Assembly: GCA_030674185.1 (NCBI GenBank)
Contig: CM060307.1
Span: 81,211,135-81,275,134, forward strand
DNA length: 64,000 nt
Direction: 5' to 3'
Source: Monoplex corrugatus
Lineage: Eukaryota; Mollusca; Gastropoda; Littorinimorpha; Ranellidae
The notes beneath the pieces were generated by a model, which saw only the letters and a list, made by a program, of their open reading frames with translations, was not told where the DNA came from and made no database searches. Shown here piece after piece: positions 34,922-46,200 of this stretch. Each line of letters opens with the position of its first letter. Within the stretch, counting starts at the first letter, position 1. The position numbers and the translations under genes were made by a program.

Positions 34922-37860
34922 ACACTATCATAAGGCGAATCAGAACCTGTCTATAACCTTCATACTGTCCAGCCACGAGATCAGAATGTCCGGAGATGGC
35001 CTGGACTACCCTGCATGTGTCTGCTTTTTGTTGAAGCAAGTAATCCTCCACCACTGCTGTTGTGACAGTAAGGAGCATATGACTGCTGAACTTGTGTTGT
35101 ACAGTTGTTGTATTCTGCACGCAGACAAACCACATCTTCCAGTTTTACTCTGTCCGACTGAAAACACAAAACACAACTTTTAGCCAGAAGTCAGAACTGA
35201 ATGTAGGCTCTGTGAATTGAGAGAACTGAAGAGTTCTTATCTTCAGCTAGTATGTCTTCTTCATTTTCAGTGAAAGTGTATTCAGTTCTTATCTTCAGCT
35301 AGTATGTCTTCTTCATTTTCAGCGAAAGTGTAATCATTTGGGGTCCATGATCTCATACATGCCTACATTGCCATAGACCCACCTGAAGAGCAGGTTGCAG
35401 ACGTGCAGGTATCCACTGTATTTCAGTGGCTTCTGGCCCACTAGTGGTGTCACTTTCTTGTACCAGAGTGCCATTTCCTCCATTCATTGGCTCTGAAATC
35501 ATAGTCACAATACTAATAATACTCAGTAAATATGAAAACAACCTAGAGCTGGCTGAGTAAATGCCTCAAATAAATTGAATACCCACTCCAATTGTTGTGA
35601 GTATGTATATGGCAGGAGATAAATACTTTTCTTTTTTTATTACAATCTCAGAACAAGCTTAACCCTTCATTAACATCTATATATACAAGCACTGCACAAA
35701 GCTCATGGAACTGATCTAAAATTTTTACTTTATGGCCAGAAACCAGTCATCAAAACAGCTGACTGAAAAAATTTAGGTGATTTCATTTCTGCATAAATGT
35801 ACATGTATGTGTGTGTGTACGTGTGCGTGAGAAAATGCATACCCACCAGCTAACCACATCCTTATATAATATAACTATATGAACCAATCATCTATCATAG
35901 ATCACACCCATCTGGAAATTTCCTATCAGCACAGATGTCATTTCATAGAGCTCTGCTAATGGACCAGAAAAATTGTAACTCTTTGACTCCTGTCTACCCA
36001 CCACCTTCCACTTGATTCCTGCAACAAACTGGTGGACAGACCAAATGAAAAGATTAATCAACACTGTAATGAACTGTACAACCTATCAACAGTGCAAGCA
36101 AAGAGAAATATATAGGGGTTGAGGACACGTCATTGCTTTGTGCGTAATTTCCATCTTTCCATCAATAAAGAAAAGTTCATACTACAAGTATTCCTAAAAA
36201 TGCCTTGAAGAAGTTGAAACAATGGGTATGGAAGCCAAGTGAATAAATCATCATCAAGTGCCTTGCCACATGGCGTTGGCGATCATGGCCCTCCATATAT
36301 ATGCATCTGTCCCTTGTTGCCGCAAGCACATCTTCCACCCTGTCTGTCCTCAGCCACTTTGCAAGTCCCTCCAATATTTTTTCTCTGGGTCTACCTGGTG
36401 CTCTCTTTCCCTCTAGCTATCCTGTTGTGACCAGGTACTCCAATTCCCCTTTCCTCATAAAATGGCCTATAAATGTTGCCTGTATTTTTCTAATCTTCCT
36501 TATGAATGATCTTCTACTTCTAGTGTCTGCCTCCATCAAGACCGTCTCGTTTGTTTTCTTTGCTGTCCATGGAACTCTCAACATTCTTCCTAGAAACCAC
36601 ATCTCGGCTCCCTCAATCTTGTTCTTTTGAATAAATATCAGACTTAAAACCAAAAGTATGAGTTCAATCCCTCTAGACATCTCTGCCTGGTTGGTAAAGA
36701 GTAAAGACTAATATGTGTGCAGACAAACTCCCTTTCATATATACATGTGCATGTGTGTAGAATATGAAACATACATATTAAAGATCCTGTAAGTCATGTC
36801 AGTGACTGGCTACAGAAATATGGAAAATACCCAACATGAATGCCTACTGTGCATCAACATACCACCTGCCAGGGGCAAAACAACATCTTTACATCTATAA
36901 GCGATCCAAGAATTTAGAATCAGAAGGCAGTTTAGCTCTCTTGATCCTGCCAATTGCACACATGAAAACAGAGCTTAACTTCACATTTTTGACAACATTT
37001 AGTCCTAACAGTAACACCTGCCCACATAACCAAACCTAATCCTAATCCTGACTTCCATCCTTTGGACTGGCAATCTTTTCATGAAGTAAACTGATACTGA
37101 AGATGAGAGGTTGGGGTTAGGCAAGTGTCAGGGTTGGGACTGATTATGTCACATCCTTCCACAAAATCTGAGATTTGAACTGCAAAACATCTGTCTTACT
37201 CTTAGTCACTGCATTTGTTCAGTACTTAAACCACATATGATCATTACTCATTAGCCCATCATATTGTTGATAACAATGGTGAAGATGGAAAAACACCAAA
37301 CAGCAACTTGGCAAGTAGGCCTTTACTCCAAGCAATGCTACATCATCAATTATTGCCTATAACTTGTATAAGAGCATAGGGGGGGGGGGGGGGGGTGTTT
37401 CACTCTGTGACCTTATATCATTCATGTGCCTTCTGGTGATGACTGAATATAGAACTTAGTATACATTAACCCTTTGACTCCTGAACCTTGTTCACCAGCA
37501 TCCTGCATTTCCAATCACGCTAGCAAAAACTTAACCCTTTGAGTCCTTCACCCTGTCCACCACCTTCCTGCAGGAAGCTGGTGGATAGGGTGAGGGAGTC
37601 AAAGAGTTAAGTTTTTGCAGTTGGTGGTTGGGTGCGGGAGTCAAAAGGTTAACATAGGCCATAGCGGCATAGGGCGATAGCGGATGGGCCTCGGATGACA
37701 GGGTATGCCCATCATCCCATGATCATCCATCATTCCATGTAAGTCATAATTATGATACACAGGACACGAGAACTGAAGAAGAAGCTTTAGGATGCTCACC
37801 TTGAGAACAAGATCCATCTTCATTGTCTGATGACACAAAATCAAACTTAAAATCTGACAT
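31151..37860 (-). CDS. METTL18: METTL18-type protein-histidine methyltransferase, multi-exon
   Basis: Exons on the minus strand: 37860-37800 (start MSDFKFDF), 35492-35383, about 35157-34958, 34636-34473, 32867-32740, 31742-31613, and an isolated C-terminal exon 31272-31151. Exon 3 ends in SGHSDLVAGQYEG. Exon 4 gives GGLKVWECSVDL and the SAM-binding LELGCGAGLPG, then VHFQDF. Exon 5 has KFFAGDWSSF and exon 6 YDIILTAETIYN. Exon 7 has LVAAKNSYYGVGGS. These are ordered METTL18 blocks; in yeast and humans the enzyme methylates a histidine of ribosomal protein uL3. Exon 3 cut at its best acceptor (35158) is 200 nt and breaks the frame; an AAG acceptor at 35138-35136 restores it. Exon 6 runs into a stop overlapping AATAAA. 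No final exon was found, so the gene may be mispredicted, alternatively ended or decaying. Confidence 0.82.
32415..32700 (-). mobile_element. SINE, common core family, with tRNA-Lys-like head (copy 3)
   Basis: Minus strand: a tRNA-like head GGATAGTTAGGTGGGTAAAC with CATCAGACTTCTG (anticodon-arm region) and GAGGTTTGG. The family core follows: GACCTGCTAGTGCTTAAATC, GTGTATACTCATGTAGAATA, GTTAAAGATCCTGTAAAT and GGAAACAGGAAAACACCC. Because the head is readable, this copy shows the family is tRNA-derived. It sits in the METTL18 intron between exons 5 and 6, sense to that gene. Confidence 0.8.
33000..33560 (+). mobile_element. 5'-truncated LINE 3' end (L2/CR1-like) with GCGCTATATAAAT tail
   Basis: The plus strand reads SRTLRSASDPLTFRFPRTKL, TYGPRAFSVSGPLSWNKLPL and FKSALKTHLFSSA followed by a stop. 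This is the classic C-terminus of L2/CR1-group reverse transcriptases. After a C-run and a TG/GC-rich stretch, the end is GCGCTATATAAAT plus (ATT)n, the tail also seen at 64-117 and 326-378. It inserted antisense in a METTL18 intron. Confidence 0.85.
34183..34300 (+). mobile_element. TTAA foldback MITE, copy E, truncated
   Basis: Left arm TTAACCCTTTAACTCCC through GCAAAAACTTAACACTTTGA is intact. The sequence stops halfway through the inner palindrome at CTTCCTGCAGGAAG. Everything after the palindrome centre is lost, as expected if the hairpin caused the deletion. It lies between METTL18 exons 4 and 5. Confidence 0.8.
34857..34922. repeat. (CA)n microsatellite in METTL18 intron 3
   Basis: About 32 CA units, 35 bases downstream (gene sense) of the exon 3 donor. 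Confidence 0.95.
35232..35335. repeat. 52-bp tandem duplication
   Basis: GTTCTTATCTTCAGCTAGTA plus the following 32 bases occurs twice in direct succession with two differences. It lies between METTL18 exons 2 and 3. Confidence 0.92.
35976..36058. mobile_element. Probable decayed fragment of the TTAA MITE (copy I)
   Basis: ACTCTTTGACTCC is followed at MITE-like spacing by CACCACCTTCC, GATTCCTGCAACAAACTGGTGG and AAAGATTAAT. It is short and heavily mutated, so the assignment is tentative. Confidence 0.4.
36235..36640 (-). mobile_element. RTE-type LINE 3' end fragment
   Basis: Minus strand: IEGAEMWFLGRMLRVPWTAK, NETVLMEADTRSRRSFIRKI, then a GGTGGxxxVLAATRD-like stretch and a tail with ATGATGATT. 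The same blocks in the same order occur on the plus strand at 61925-62237, so it belongs to the same RTE family as the copies at the window ends. It lies in a METTL18 intron and is in sense. Confidence 0.82.
36690..36890 (+). mobile_element. SINE, common core family (copy 4)
   Basis: Contains GTGTGTAGAATATGAAACAT, ATTAAAGATCCTGTAAGTCA and AATACCCAACATGAATGCC, matching the core of copies 1-3. It directly follows the RTE fragment at 36235-36640. Confidence 0.72.
37466..37652 (+). mobile_element. TTAA foldback MITE, copy F
   Basis: Complete: TTAACCCTTTGACTCCTGAA at the left, inner palindrome around CTTCCTGCAGGAAG with TTAA ends, and GGGAGTCAAAAGGTTAA at the right. It lies in METTL18 intron 1, 150 bases downstream of exon 1 (gene sense). 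Confidence 0.9.
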
Positions 37861-37864
37861 TTTT

Positions 37865-37935
37865 GCGTCAGTATTGACTTTATCGGGAAAATAGTACAAA
37901 AATGTGATGACGCACGTGTATTTTGAACACAAGCG
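37865..37935 (-). promoter_or_regulatory. Possible METTL18 proximal promoter with CACGTG and TGACG elements
   Basis: Just upstream of the METTL18 start codon the minus strand carries CACGTGCGTCATCA: an E-box (CACGTG) fused to a CRE-like GTGCGTCA. Position and composition fit a TATA-less animal promoter, but motif presence alone is weak evidence. Confidence 0.3.
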
Positions 37936-38714
37936 TAACTTTCGATTCTCTCAATTCTCAAACAGGTCACTAAACAACGAAGGCTTACATTATACAAAGA
38001 GGTGCCGAAATCGTGCGAACATGCAATGCAAACAAGAACTGTACCGAGTTTCCCCACGCCCACGGACTTAAAATTTAACATTTCTGCTGTGCGCATAGTT
38101 TTAGCAATCTGAAATGTACAGTAAGACGATTTTTCCGATAGTGGATAAGACCTGCGTACCATCTCCTGTACTTAATTTTCAACAGATCAACTTTTACATT
38201 ATATTCTAACTGTTTGTTTAGTCTGTTTCCATTGCGATTTTGTTCGATAGTATGGCACTGCATACCAACTTGCATTCAAGGGACGCAAGCACGGAATGGA
38301 CTAGACATAAAAGTAACATTGATCTCCCTTGTCTAGTAAATTTCGGTATGATTGCCATAGCACCAAGAGAAGGGAAGAAGGTCGGATACTTTGTAGATCT
38401 AGATGGTACAGACAGACAGAAAGATTAAAAGAAGCACAAAAATATACCTTTTACTCCATAGAATAAACGTTCTTGTCAAAAGCATGCAACCAGTTATAAA
38501 CCTTTGAGGAAGACAACACAGGAACATGAAATATTTATATTTTTTCAATGAAAAGAAGACTATTTGGGGTAAGTGAACAGCCATGGGGCACTCCCAGAGC
38601 TTTTTTTTTTTTTTTTTTTTTTTTTTTGATGAAAAGAAGAAAGGCAACTGGGGGTTAGTGAATACCCCATGAAGCACTCCTAGAGTTGTTTAATCAATCG
38701 CTATTCAAGATTAT
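37936..38714. other. Unassigned upstream sequence with a T-run
   Basis: Holds a poly-T of about 28 bases (38600-38627) and two similar short blocks (GAAAAGAAGACTATTTGGGG at 38551 and GAAAAGAAGAAAGGCAACTG at 38631). No gene is recognised. Confidence 0.5.
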
Positions 38715-38985
38715 CTATCACTCTTGCTCTCCTCCCGTCCTCTCCAGTCAACTTACTTACAGCTATGTATGGCAATATGAATGTTCATCACTTCTGTCTG
38801 TTTTGAGCCATGCTTTGTAGGCCTATTGTATCCCAATGCGTTTTTGTCTTCTATTGTTCATCGACAGGTGTTCTACAGTCCTCCCTTCTTGTGTCTTCCT
38901 CCTGGTCTCTTTACAAGGTGTGTCCTATCCGTCTCCAGTGTTGTTGTTTTTTTTCTTTTATGATGATATTGTCCACTGATTAAAA
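38715..38985 (-). mobile_element. 3' end of an RTE-like LINE, decayed
   Basis: The minus strand retains the order of the 28390-28900 fragment: ATGATATTGTCCACTG complement, a GGRHKK-like basic stretch, CAGACAGAAGTGATGAACAT, then TAAGTAAGTTG at the end. It is a second, shorter copy of that older RTE-like subfamily. Confidence 0.5.
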
Positions 38986-39249
38986 AACTGGAAATCTACA
39001 AATTGTACTGACCTGTTCATTATACGAATGTGTGCATTGTTCCGTAATTATATTGTGAACAGTGTACAGTGGTTGGACAAAGGAATAAGAGCCTGGGTAG
39101 AAGAGATGAACAAAATACAGTCATCACAGAAAAGCAAATCCATTTGTTAAAGAAATTAACTCTCTCCCATTGTCACAGGCACACCTTTTCACACTGCGAT
39201 CTGAATCGTTATAGCATTCATTTTACCACAGTTGTTCTGCAACCGTCCC

Positions 39250-39515
39250 GGTTTTTGTTTGTTTGTTTGTTTGTTTGTTTTGTTGTTGTTGTTGTTGTTT
39301 TGGGGGGGTGTTTGTTTGTTTGTTTGTTTTGTTTGTTTTGTTTGTCCCGTACTGTTGCATGCCTTGCAAAGGTCTGCTCGCATGTTACCAAAGAAAGGAA
39401 AAGAAAAAAAATCCACCACCTGGATTCTGCTTCAAATGCGTCTAAGCCGCGTGAGTATGTGTGCAGGTGTGGATCCCTGTACTTACGCTTGTGTGCGTTG
39501 GTGCATATCTCTGTC

Positions 39516-39607
<92 letters not shown>

Positions 39608-39610
39608 TTC
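39250..39610. repeat. (GTTT)n and (GA)n microsatellites
   Basis: GTTT/GTT units interrupted by a G7 run at 39250-39345, and a TG-to-GA compound run at 39515-39607. Cys-Leu-Phe and Arg-Glu frames are artefacts. Confidence 0.92.
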
Positions 39611-40680
39611 CCTGTAAGTTTGCTAGTTCATGTTCCGTGGGTTCCTCAAGAGGCGTGTACTGCTCGTGTGTCTGTGTGGAGTTGTTGTGAACTCTTGATC
39701 ACAACTTGTTGTGTTATATCGCGAAAGCTATCCCATCCCAGTAGTAGTGGAGAGGAGAGTTGGAATCAGTTCCAAAAACCTTGTAATATCTAGTGTCAGG
39801 TTTGGTTTTTAGTGTTATGTTCGGAGGAAGAAAAGGAAAGGATTGTGACCTTGTGAACAGATATGATAGCAAATGCCTTGGACCTTCTACCTACTGGCAC
39901 TTACATCAGTGTCTTTGGTAATTCTAGGCACAATAACCTCAATCGCTCTGATAAGGGTCCCACTTTTCGGTCATTCAATTTGTTAAGTTGTTGTATTTGT
40001 AGAGGGTAGTGGGGTTGGGTTAGATACTAGGAGTTTTTTTTTTCAGGCCTTAGTGTGGTTGACACCCATATCCTACCTTCTTACATTATTATTAGAACAA
40101 AACGATTGTCATCTGCTTTAGGAGCTAAAGAATCTTCCCTTTGAAGGACCTAAATATTGACAGAACACTCCAGTAAGGTCACCTAGGCTTGCCCCCCCCC
40201 CCCCCCCCCCATACCTTCCCACCCAGCATGTTTCTCTCTCTCCGTCTGTCTGTCTGTCTCTCTGCAGTGCTGTTTTCTCCAAAGTTGTCTGTTGTCTGTT
40301 CTGTTTGTATTTCAGACCAAAAAGTTAATTCTGTCGAATGAAAGATCTGCTTGTCTTTGTCTTTGTGTCTGTTACAAGGATGACAAACTTGCCCTCTGTC
40401 AGTACTGTAAAACATCCCTGCATGCAGACCGGGCACCGTACACTTTGGCAGACATTTTGCTGAATGGCACAACAAAGTTTTTAGCTTCGTATTCTTGGGA
40501 GCATCGTGGTATAGTTTGGTTGCAAAAACGTTATGATTTTTTTTCCTATTTATAACGTCTTTCTTCAGTTCTTCTTCTTCAGTGTTGAGGGCCCACAATC
40601 AAACTTGATTATTCTGGTGCCTATAACTGGGGGGTTTGCAGCAGATAAATCTGGAGCAGTGGACATGTCTTAAGAGTTCA
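39611..40680. other. Unassigned sequence, with a block shared with 60258-60310
   Basis: At 40133-40185 TTTGAAGGACCTAAATATTG ACAGAACACTCCAG recurs near 60258 with few changes, so a dispersed element (perhaps an LTR) is present in both places. A C-run (40193-40210) follows. An 87-codon plus frame at 40292 is preceded by a good TTTCAG acceptor but shows no family. Confidence 0.45.
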
Positions 40681-40859
40681 GTTCAGTTCAGTTTTAATCA
40701 TGATGATGGTGGGGTGGGGTGAATGAGGGTGGTGGGGTGAGGAGGTAGGAGGGGCAGGGGGGGTCAAGAGGGCAAGAGGGATGGGGTGGGTGAAGAGGGC
40801 AGCAAGGTGGATGGGGCAGGGGCTCTGAGTGGAAGTGGGGGGAGGAAGGGGGGGTCGGT

Positions 40860-42360
40860 CTAGTCTGGGATTTTGTAGGCCCTTGACACGAATGTGTCAA
40901 GTGTTGTGGCCTCAACCGTTCCTTGTTGGAGACTGTTCCAGTTCTTGATAGTTCTTGGCAGAAATGAAGCAGCTCTATACTGGGTCCTTGATGTGATCAA
41001 GTGGAACTGTCTGTCATGGCCACGTCGCTTACGGTCAGGTAGAGGGACTAGTTTTGCTTGTAGGCTGGGACAGTGAACAAGGCCTTGGTGCACTTTGAAC
41101 AGCATACAGAGTCTTGCTACTTGCCGTCGTTTCTCCAATGAGGGCCAGCCCAGTGTGACCAGCATGCTGCTAACACTAGAAGTGTTCCTATATCTGTTGA
41201 GGACGAAGCGTGCAGCTCGTCTTTGAACCTCTTCTATTTTAGTTATGTTTTTCTCTGTATGGGGGTCCCAGACGGAAGATGCGTACTCCAGATGGGGACG
41301 AACTAGCGCTTTGTAGACTCGTTCCTTGATCTCTGAGGAGCTGATTTTCAGATTCCGTTGGAGGAATTTGAGCATTCTGTTTCCTTTGGAACACAGGTTG
41401 TTTATGTGTTCGTCCCAACTCATGTCTTTGGCCACGGTGACACCAAGGTATTTTGTAGATGTTACGGTGTCAAGGGTATGTCCGTGAAGGGAATAGTCGT
41501 AGTGAAGTGGGGACCTACTCCTTGTGACATGAAGGGTTTGGCATTTCGCAGGATGAAACTCCTTATCCCAGCTCCTCTCCCAATCGGCTAGGCGTTGGAG
41601 ATCTTCTTGGAGCTGTTCTTGGTCGTGGCTGTTGGCTATCATCCTGGATACTGCTGTGTCATCGGCAAACATCCGTGCCTTTGCTAAGAGCTTCTCAGGG
41701 AGGTCGTTAATATATACTAGGAACAAGCATGGACCTAGCACAGACCCCTGAGGCACACCAGATTTGACGCTCACTGCGGAGGAGGATGCTCCACCCACTA
41801 CTACTGCTTGCTGCCGATCCTTGAGAAAGTTGGAGATCCATGCTCCTGTAGTTCCTCTGATGCTGTATCTCTGGAGTTTATGCATTAGCAAAGAGTGATT
41901 GACCCAGTCAAATGCCTTTGAAAAGTCCATTATGAGGACATCGGTCTGTTTGCCTCTTTCCAGGTTTGCAGTCAGCTCTTCAGTGAACTCAAGGAGTTGG
42001 ATCTCACATGATCTTCCTTTTCTAAACCCATGCTGGTTGTCGCTCAATATCTGGTGGCTCTCAAGGTGTTTCATTACTGCGCTAACTATGATGTGCTCCA
42101 ACATTTTGCACACAATGCTGGTAAGGGAGACTGGCCGGTAGTTGGCTGGGTTGTACTGTTCTCCCTTCTTGAATATTGGTGCTACATGTGCTGTCCTCCA
42201 GTCTGCTGGTACGATACCTGTGGACAGGGATGAGCGGAACAGTATAGTTAGGCCAGGCGTGAGCTCCTCTGCCAGTTCTTTGAGAACTCTTGAACGGATT
42301 CCATCAGGTCCACAGGCCTTGTGGGGGTTTAGATTTGTTAGCATTTTTGCTTGGTTGTAA
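40860..42360 (-). mobile_element. Jockey/CR1-group LINE, 5'-truncated, RT frame intact
   Basis: A 494-codon frame (42344-40860) opens inside the reverse transcriptase. NPHKACGPDGI is followed by ANYRPVSLTS, MDFSKAFDWVNHSLL (D140), SGVPQGSVLGP and FADDTAVS (D228, D229). The thumb and C-terminal region has KYLGVTVAKDMSWDEH, LVRPHLEYASSVWDPH and ASFLPRTIKNWNSLQQG, ending at KIPD. No endonuclease precedes it; homology stops near 42360, so the copy was 5'-truncated at insertion. The absence of stops over 1.5 kb points to a fairly young insertion. The 3' side (40685-40860) is G-rich and holds ATGATGATGG. Confidence 0.9.
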
Positions 42361-42587
42361 CTCGTCCAACAAAGGATTTTAAAAAAACCTAAACTGTTAT
42401 GCTGCTGAACTTGTCAACTCAGTGGCGATACAAAAATCACACCCCTTCGCCCAGTAAATGAAAAAGATGCAGAAAAAAAATTCATCCTAACTACAGAAGC
42501 AAATGGTCTACAATGACTTGCAAACCGGTGAACTGATATATTTGTATGATTATTTTGATTATGTTACGATACTGTCGCATGTTCTCT

Positions 42588-42690
42588 GTCCAGGGAGGGT
42601 GGGAGATGTACTTGCAGCGACAAGGGATAAATTCGTATGGAGGGCCATGATCGCCAAGGCCATGCGGCAGGTACATGATGAATAATGTTC
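42588..42690 (+). mobile_element. RTE LINE 3' tail fragment
   Basis: GAGGGTGGGAGATGTACTTG, GCGACAAGGGATA, GGAGGGCCATGATCGCCAAG and CATGATGAATAATG reproduce the last 100 bases of the RTE 3' end at 62140-62237. Only the tail is present. Confidence 0.78.
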
Positions 42691-43273
42691 CCGTGTGGCG
42701 GGGTAATTGCATTTGCGGTGTGGAACTTTAGTACATCCGGTTCACAGCTTCCGCTTGTGTAAGAACATGTGGCATGAGGATTCTCGGCGTACCATTACCA
42801 TACTATTTGACTTTTTGAGTTTACGTTTTTCCCCATTTGACTTACCACCAGTCGACAATCACGAGTATAAGGAGTAACACGTATTTTCAAAGCCACATGT
42901 GAACTTAGATATATTGGACCAGAGCAACGTCAAAGAAAGGCATCTTTCCAGGAGTCAATTTCTTCGATAGGCCTACTGAGTCAATAGGCTATATTGAATG
43001 ATTCATTATTTTCATAATCATCATGATGATTTCGGCTGATATCTGAGTCAGTAACTCCACTGAGTGATATTTCTTATGATAGTCCAGTAGTAATTCAAAC
43101 GGTGACGCTGATCAGGTGACTGAAGCCAGTGAAGGGTCAGTTGTCAATAGCCAATTTACTGAGATCTATCTGGAAGCAGACTTTCACTTTGTATTGTTGA
43201 ATATCAGAAGACGCCGGCTCATTTTTTTTAGTATAAATTTATAGGCCTTGGGCCCAAATGTTGTAGTCTGTCC
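42691..43273. other. Region upstream of the ISG20L2-type gene
   Basis: Presumably holds the 5' UTR and promoter of the exonuclease gene. I see no TATA box at a convincing position and no other gene. Confidence 0.45.
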
Positions 43274-46200
43274 ATGGATCGTGATTTGTTTATCATGGAA
43301 GAAGACTTGAGAAGGAAGAACTCTTCCTTGTCTCCTTCTCCAGCACCTTCTTCGCCTCCTGACAGTGATACTGCGTCAGTTTGTTCTGTGTCGAGCACAT
43401 CATGGTCCACGTCACAAGTTAAACTTCACAGAAAGAGAAAGAAACAGGAAGATCTAGAAAGAAATTTTAAAAGAAAAACTCGAGAAACTGATGGTGTTGC
43501 AATATACACTGCTTCAACAAACAATTCAAGAAATAATTTCAGTTTGTTGAAAAAAGTTGATCATAGACATAGGGATACTTCAGTTCTTCCTCTGCCAGTG
43601 CCAGATGCATGGCATACTGTAAATACAAAACATTACATTTTCAGTTCTGACGAAGAAAGCTGTGAAACGGAGACTGAGACTAGTGAGAGCAATTTCAATG
43701 ATAGATATTTTTCCAAGAGTCAAACTTTTCATTCATCTGGGAGGAGAGATTCACAGTTGTGGCGAAATGGTGATCATTGGAAAGTACATAACACTCAAAA
43801 GAATGGGAATAGATCATTGTCATGCTTGACTGGTTGCAAATCATGTGCTGTGTATTCCTTACCAACTATTTCAGAACAGGATAATACTGAGATGAGCCAT
43901 TACCTTTCACTGGACTGCGAGTTTGTGGGTGTGGGGCCCAAGAAAACAAATGGTTTGGGTAAGTCACTTAGTGTTCATTCATTTCGAGGATTTTTATGAG
44001 TGTGACCAAAATTGACAAGACTGACTTTTGTAAAAATGACTTTGATTTGATGGTCAGAATTAAAAAGTAAAAATTGAGAAACTTTTATGGTCAGGATTAA
44101 AAACCTTTTCAATTTATGGTTAAGAATAAGATTATGATAATGAAACAGTAAAACTAAAACTGATAGAGTTAGAAGAATCTTACACTTACAGTAAACAAAC
44201 TAACCTGTTTGTGTTAGTGTTAAGTACAACACAATACATTGAATAATCTTAGTCATTCTGTACACTTTAGCCCATTGACTCCCGCACCCTGTCCACCAGC
44301 ATCCTGCATTGTCAACCATGCTATGCTTGTGGATAGGGTGAGGGAGTCAAAGGCTTAAGTGTTTGCTTCGCTGGCATGGTTGACAATGCAGGATGCTGGT
44401 GGACAATGCAGGAAGCTAGTGGATAGGGTGAGGGAATCAAAGGCTTAAGTTTTTGCAGTTGGTGGATAGTGCTCGGGAGTCAAATGGTTAACCTGCCCTC
44501 TTCTGTTGGCTGCATGATTTGCCTGACTTGCAAGGTTTTCTGTGTATACCTATTACCTTCTCTTTCCATCATCTTCACCATTTAGTCCATTCTGATTCTC
44601 TTGTAATATATTTTGTTAATAAGAAACACTGCAGGGGGTGCGGATGGGACCTAAATACCAATGCCTCGCCACCCTCAGGACACTCACCTCCCAACACCAA
44701 TTGACAGTCATTTCTTATTAAAGCTAAAAGGCGGCTGTCCATGTGTTGCATGACTTATTTGGTCCCAGCCATCAGATGATCAGTTACCCTGTGTTTTGGT
44801 CTGTCATTCTCTGACTTGGCCTCCGTGGGTTTTTCTTCAGGGCTCTTATTGTTTATGGTTTACCAAGAGTCTGTTATAATCCACTCAAGACAGGCTTTAT
44901 TGGCTTGGAAGTTTGCTGTTTTAATTTGCTCCTGTTAGGTGTTGACTTCATGTGGGTCTGTCAGAGCTTGGAACTTTTCATCTATAAATTATAATCAAGA
45001 CAGATGTGCTGTCGGGTCCATTGCCATCAGACTGTGAGTGTCCTGTTTTTCTGTGTCCTGTTTTATTCAGCTTCAGTTTCAATGTTGCTGTAACCAGGTG
45101 GTAGTCACTGCCAACGTCAGCTCCTAACTCTGATATATATTTAAGTGTAATATTGTCTCATCTCTGATCTGAATGTACTGTATTATTGAATAAGTTACTA
45201 GTCTTTATGATTGCATTGGTAAATTATGCAAACAGAAAAGGTGGGGTGGGGGGTGGAGAGGGAGAGAAAGAGGGAGGGAGACAAAGGGTTAACTACTGTT
45301 TTAGCATTAGATATGAAAAAAGTATTCACTGTCTAGATCTATACATGTATCAGTTTATTTTCCAAGCACTAAATGAAATAGATAAGGAGTTTTTAGGTTG
45401 TTCGATACAGATTCATTGCAGCAGACAATTCCATATGTGCTCCCACAAATGTGCCAACAATAAGGCTATAGCGTATAGGGCAGACTCCCTGAGCCTGCAC
45501 AAAACCCTATGCGCCTAAGATCTTGAATTGGGGAGGTGGAGAAAAGGGACCTATGATACACTAAGCTGTCACCACCAGCATAATACTTAATAGTTCAAAC
45601 ATTCAGATGGGCATTGAATACACCAGTTTTAATGTTGCAGGCTGGGATTGAACTCAGAGGTATCAGATCTTGAATGTGGCTCTCAAAAGAACCAACCAGC
45701 CAGTGTTAAAAAAAAAAAAGTAAAATATTCAAGAATAAGTTTTGTGCTGTAGGGCTTTACTCAGTAGGGTTTGTAGAGTACTGAGTAAGGATTTGCTCAG
45801 TAGAGATTTGTAGCCAGACTGTAAATGATCTACAGTCACATGAAAGCAAAGGGAGTGTGGAAGAGATTTTGTGTCAATAGCAACTGAAGGATGTTGTGAA
45901 ACTGAAAGTTGCACAAATTTTGGGGGTTTTCCAGTGTTTGGACTGGAGTGTCCTGGACCAGTGGTCCATAGTCACAGTGTGGGCATAAGTTGTCTTGCAG
46001 ACTTTATTGAAGATATATATAGATTAAATACAAAAATCACATCTGTATATGTAGACGATGTTTTCAGTAAATATATTACTAATACTTATGATTTCTCGTT
46101 CATTAACCCTTTGACTCCCATACGCTGTCCATCAGCGTCCTGCATTGTCAGCCATGCCAGCAAAGCAAAAACTTAACCCTTTAACTCCTTCACCCTGTCC

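Noticed and set aside
40292..40555. 87-codon frame after a good TTTCAG acceptor, with YCKTSLHADRAPYTL
   Set aside because: No partner exons and no family; a single acceptor-like site is not enough to call a gene.
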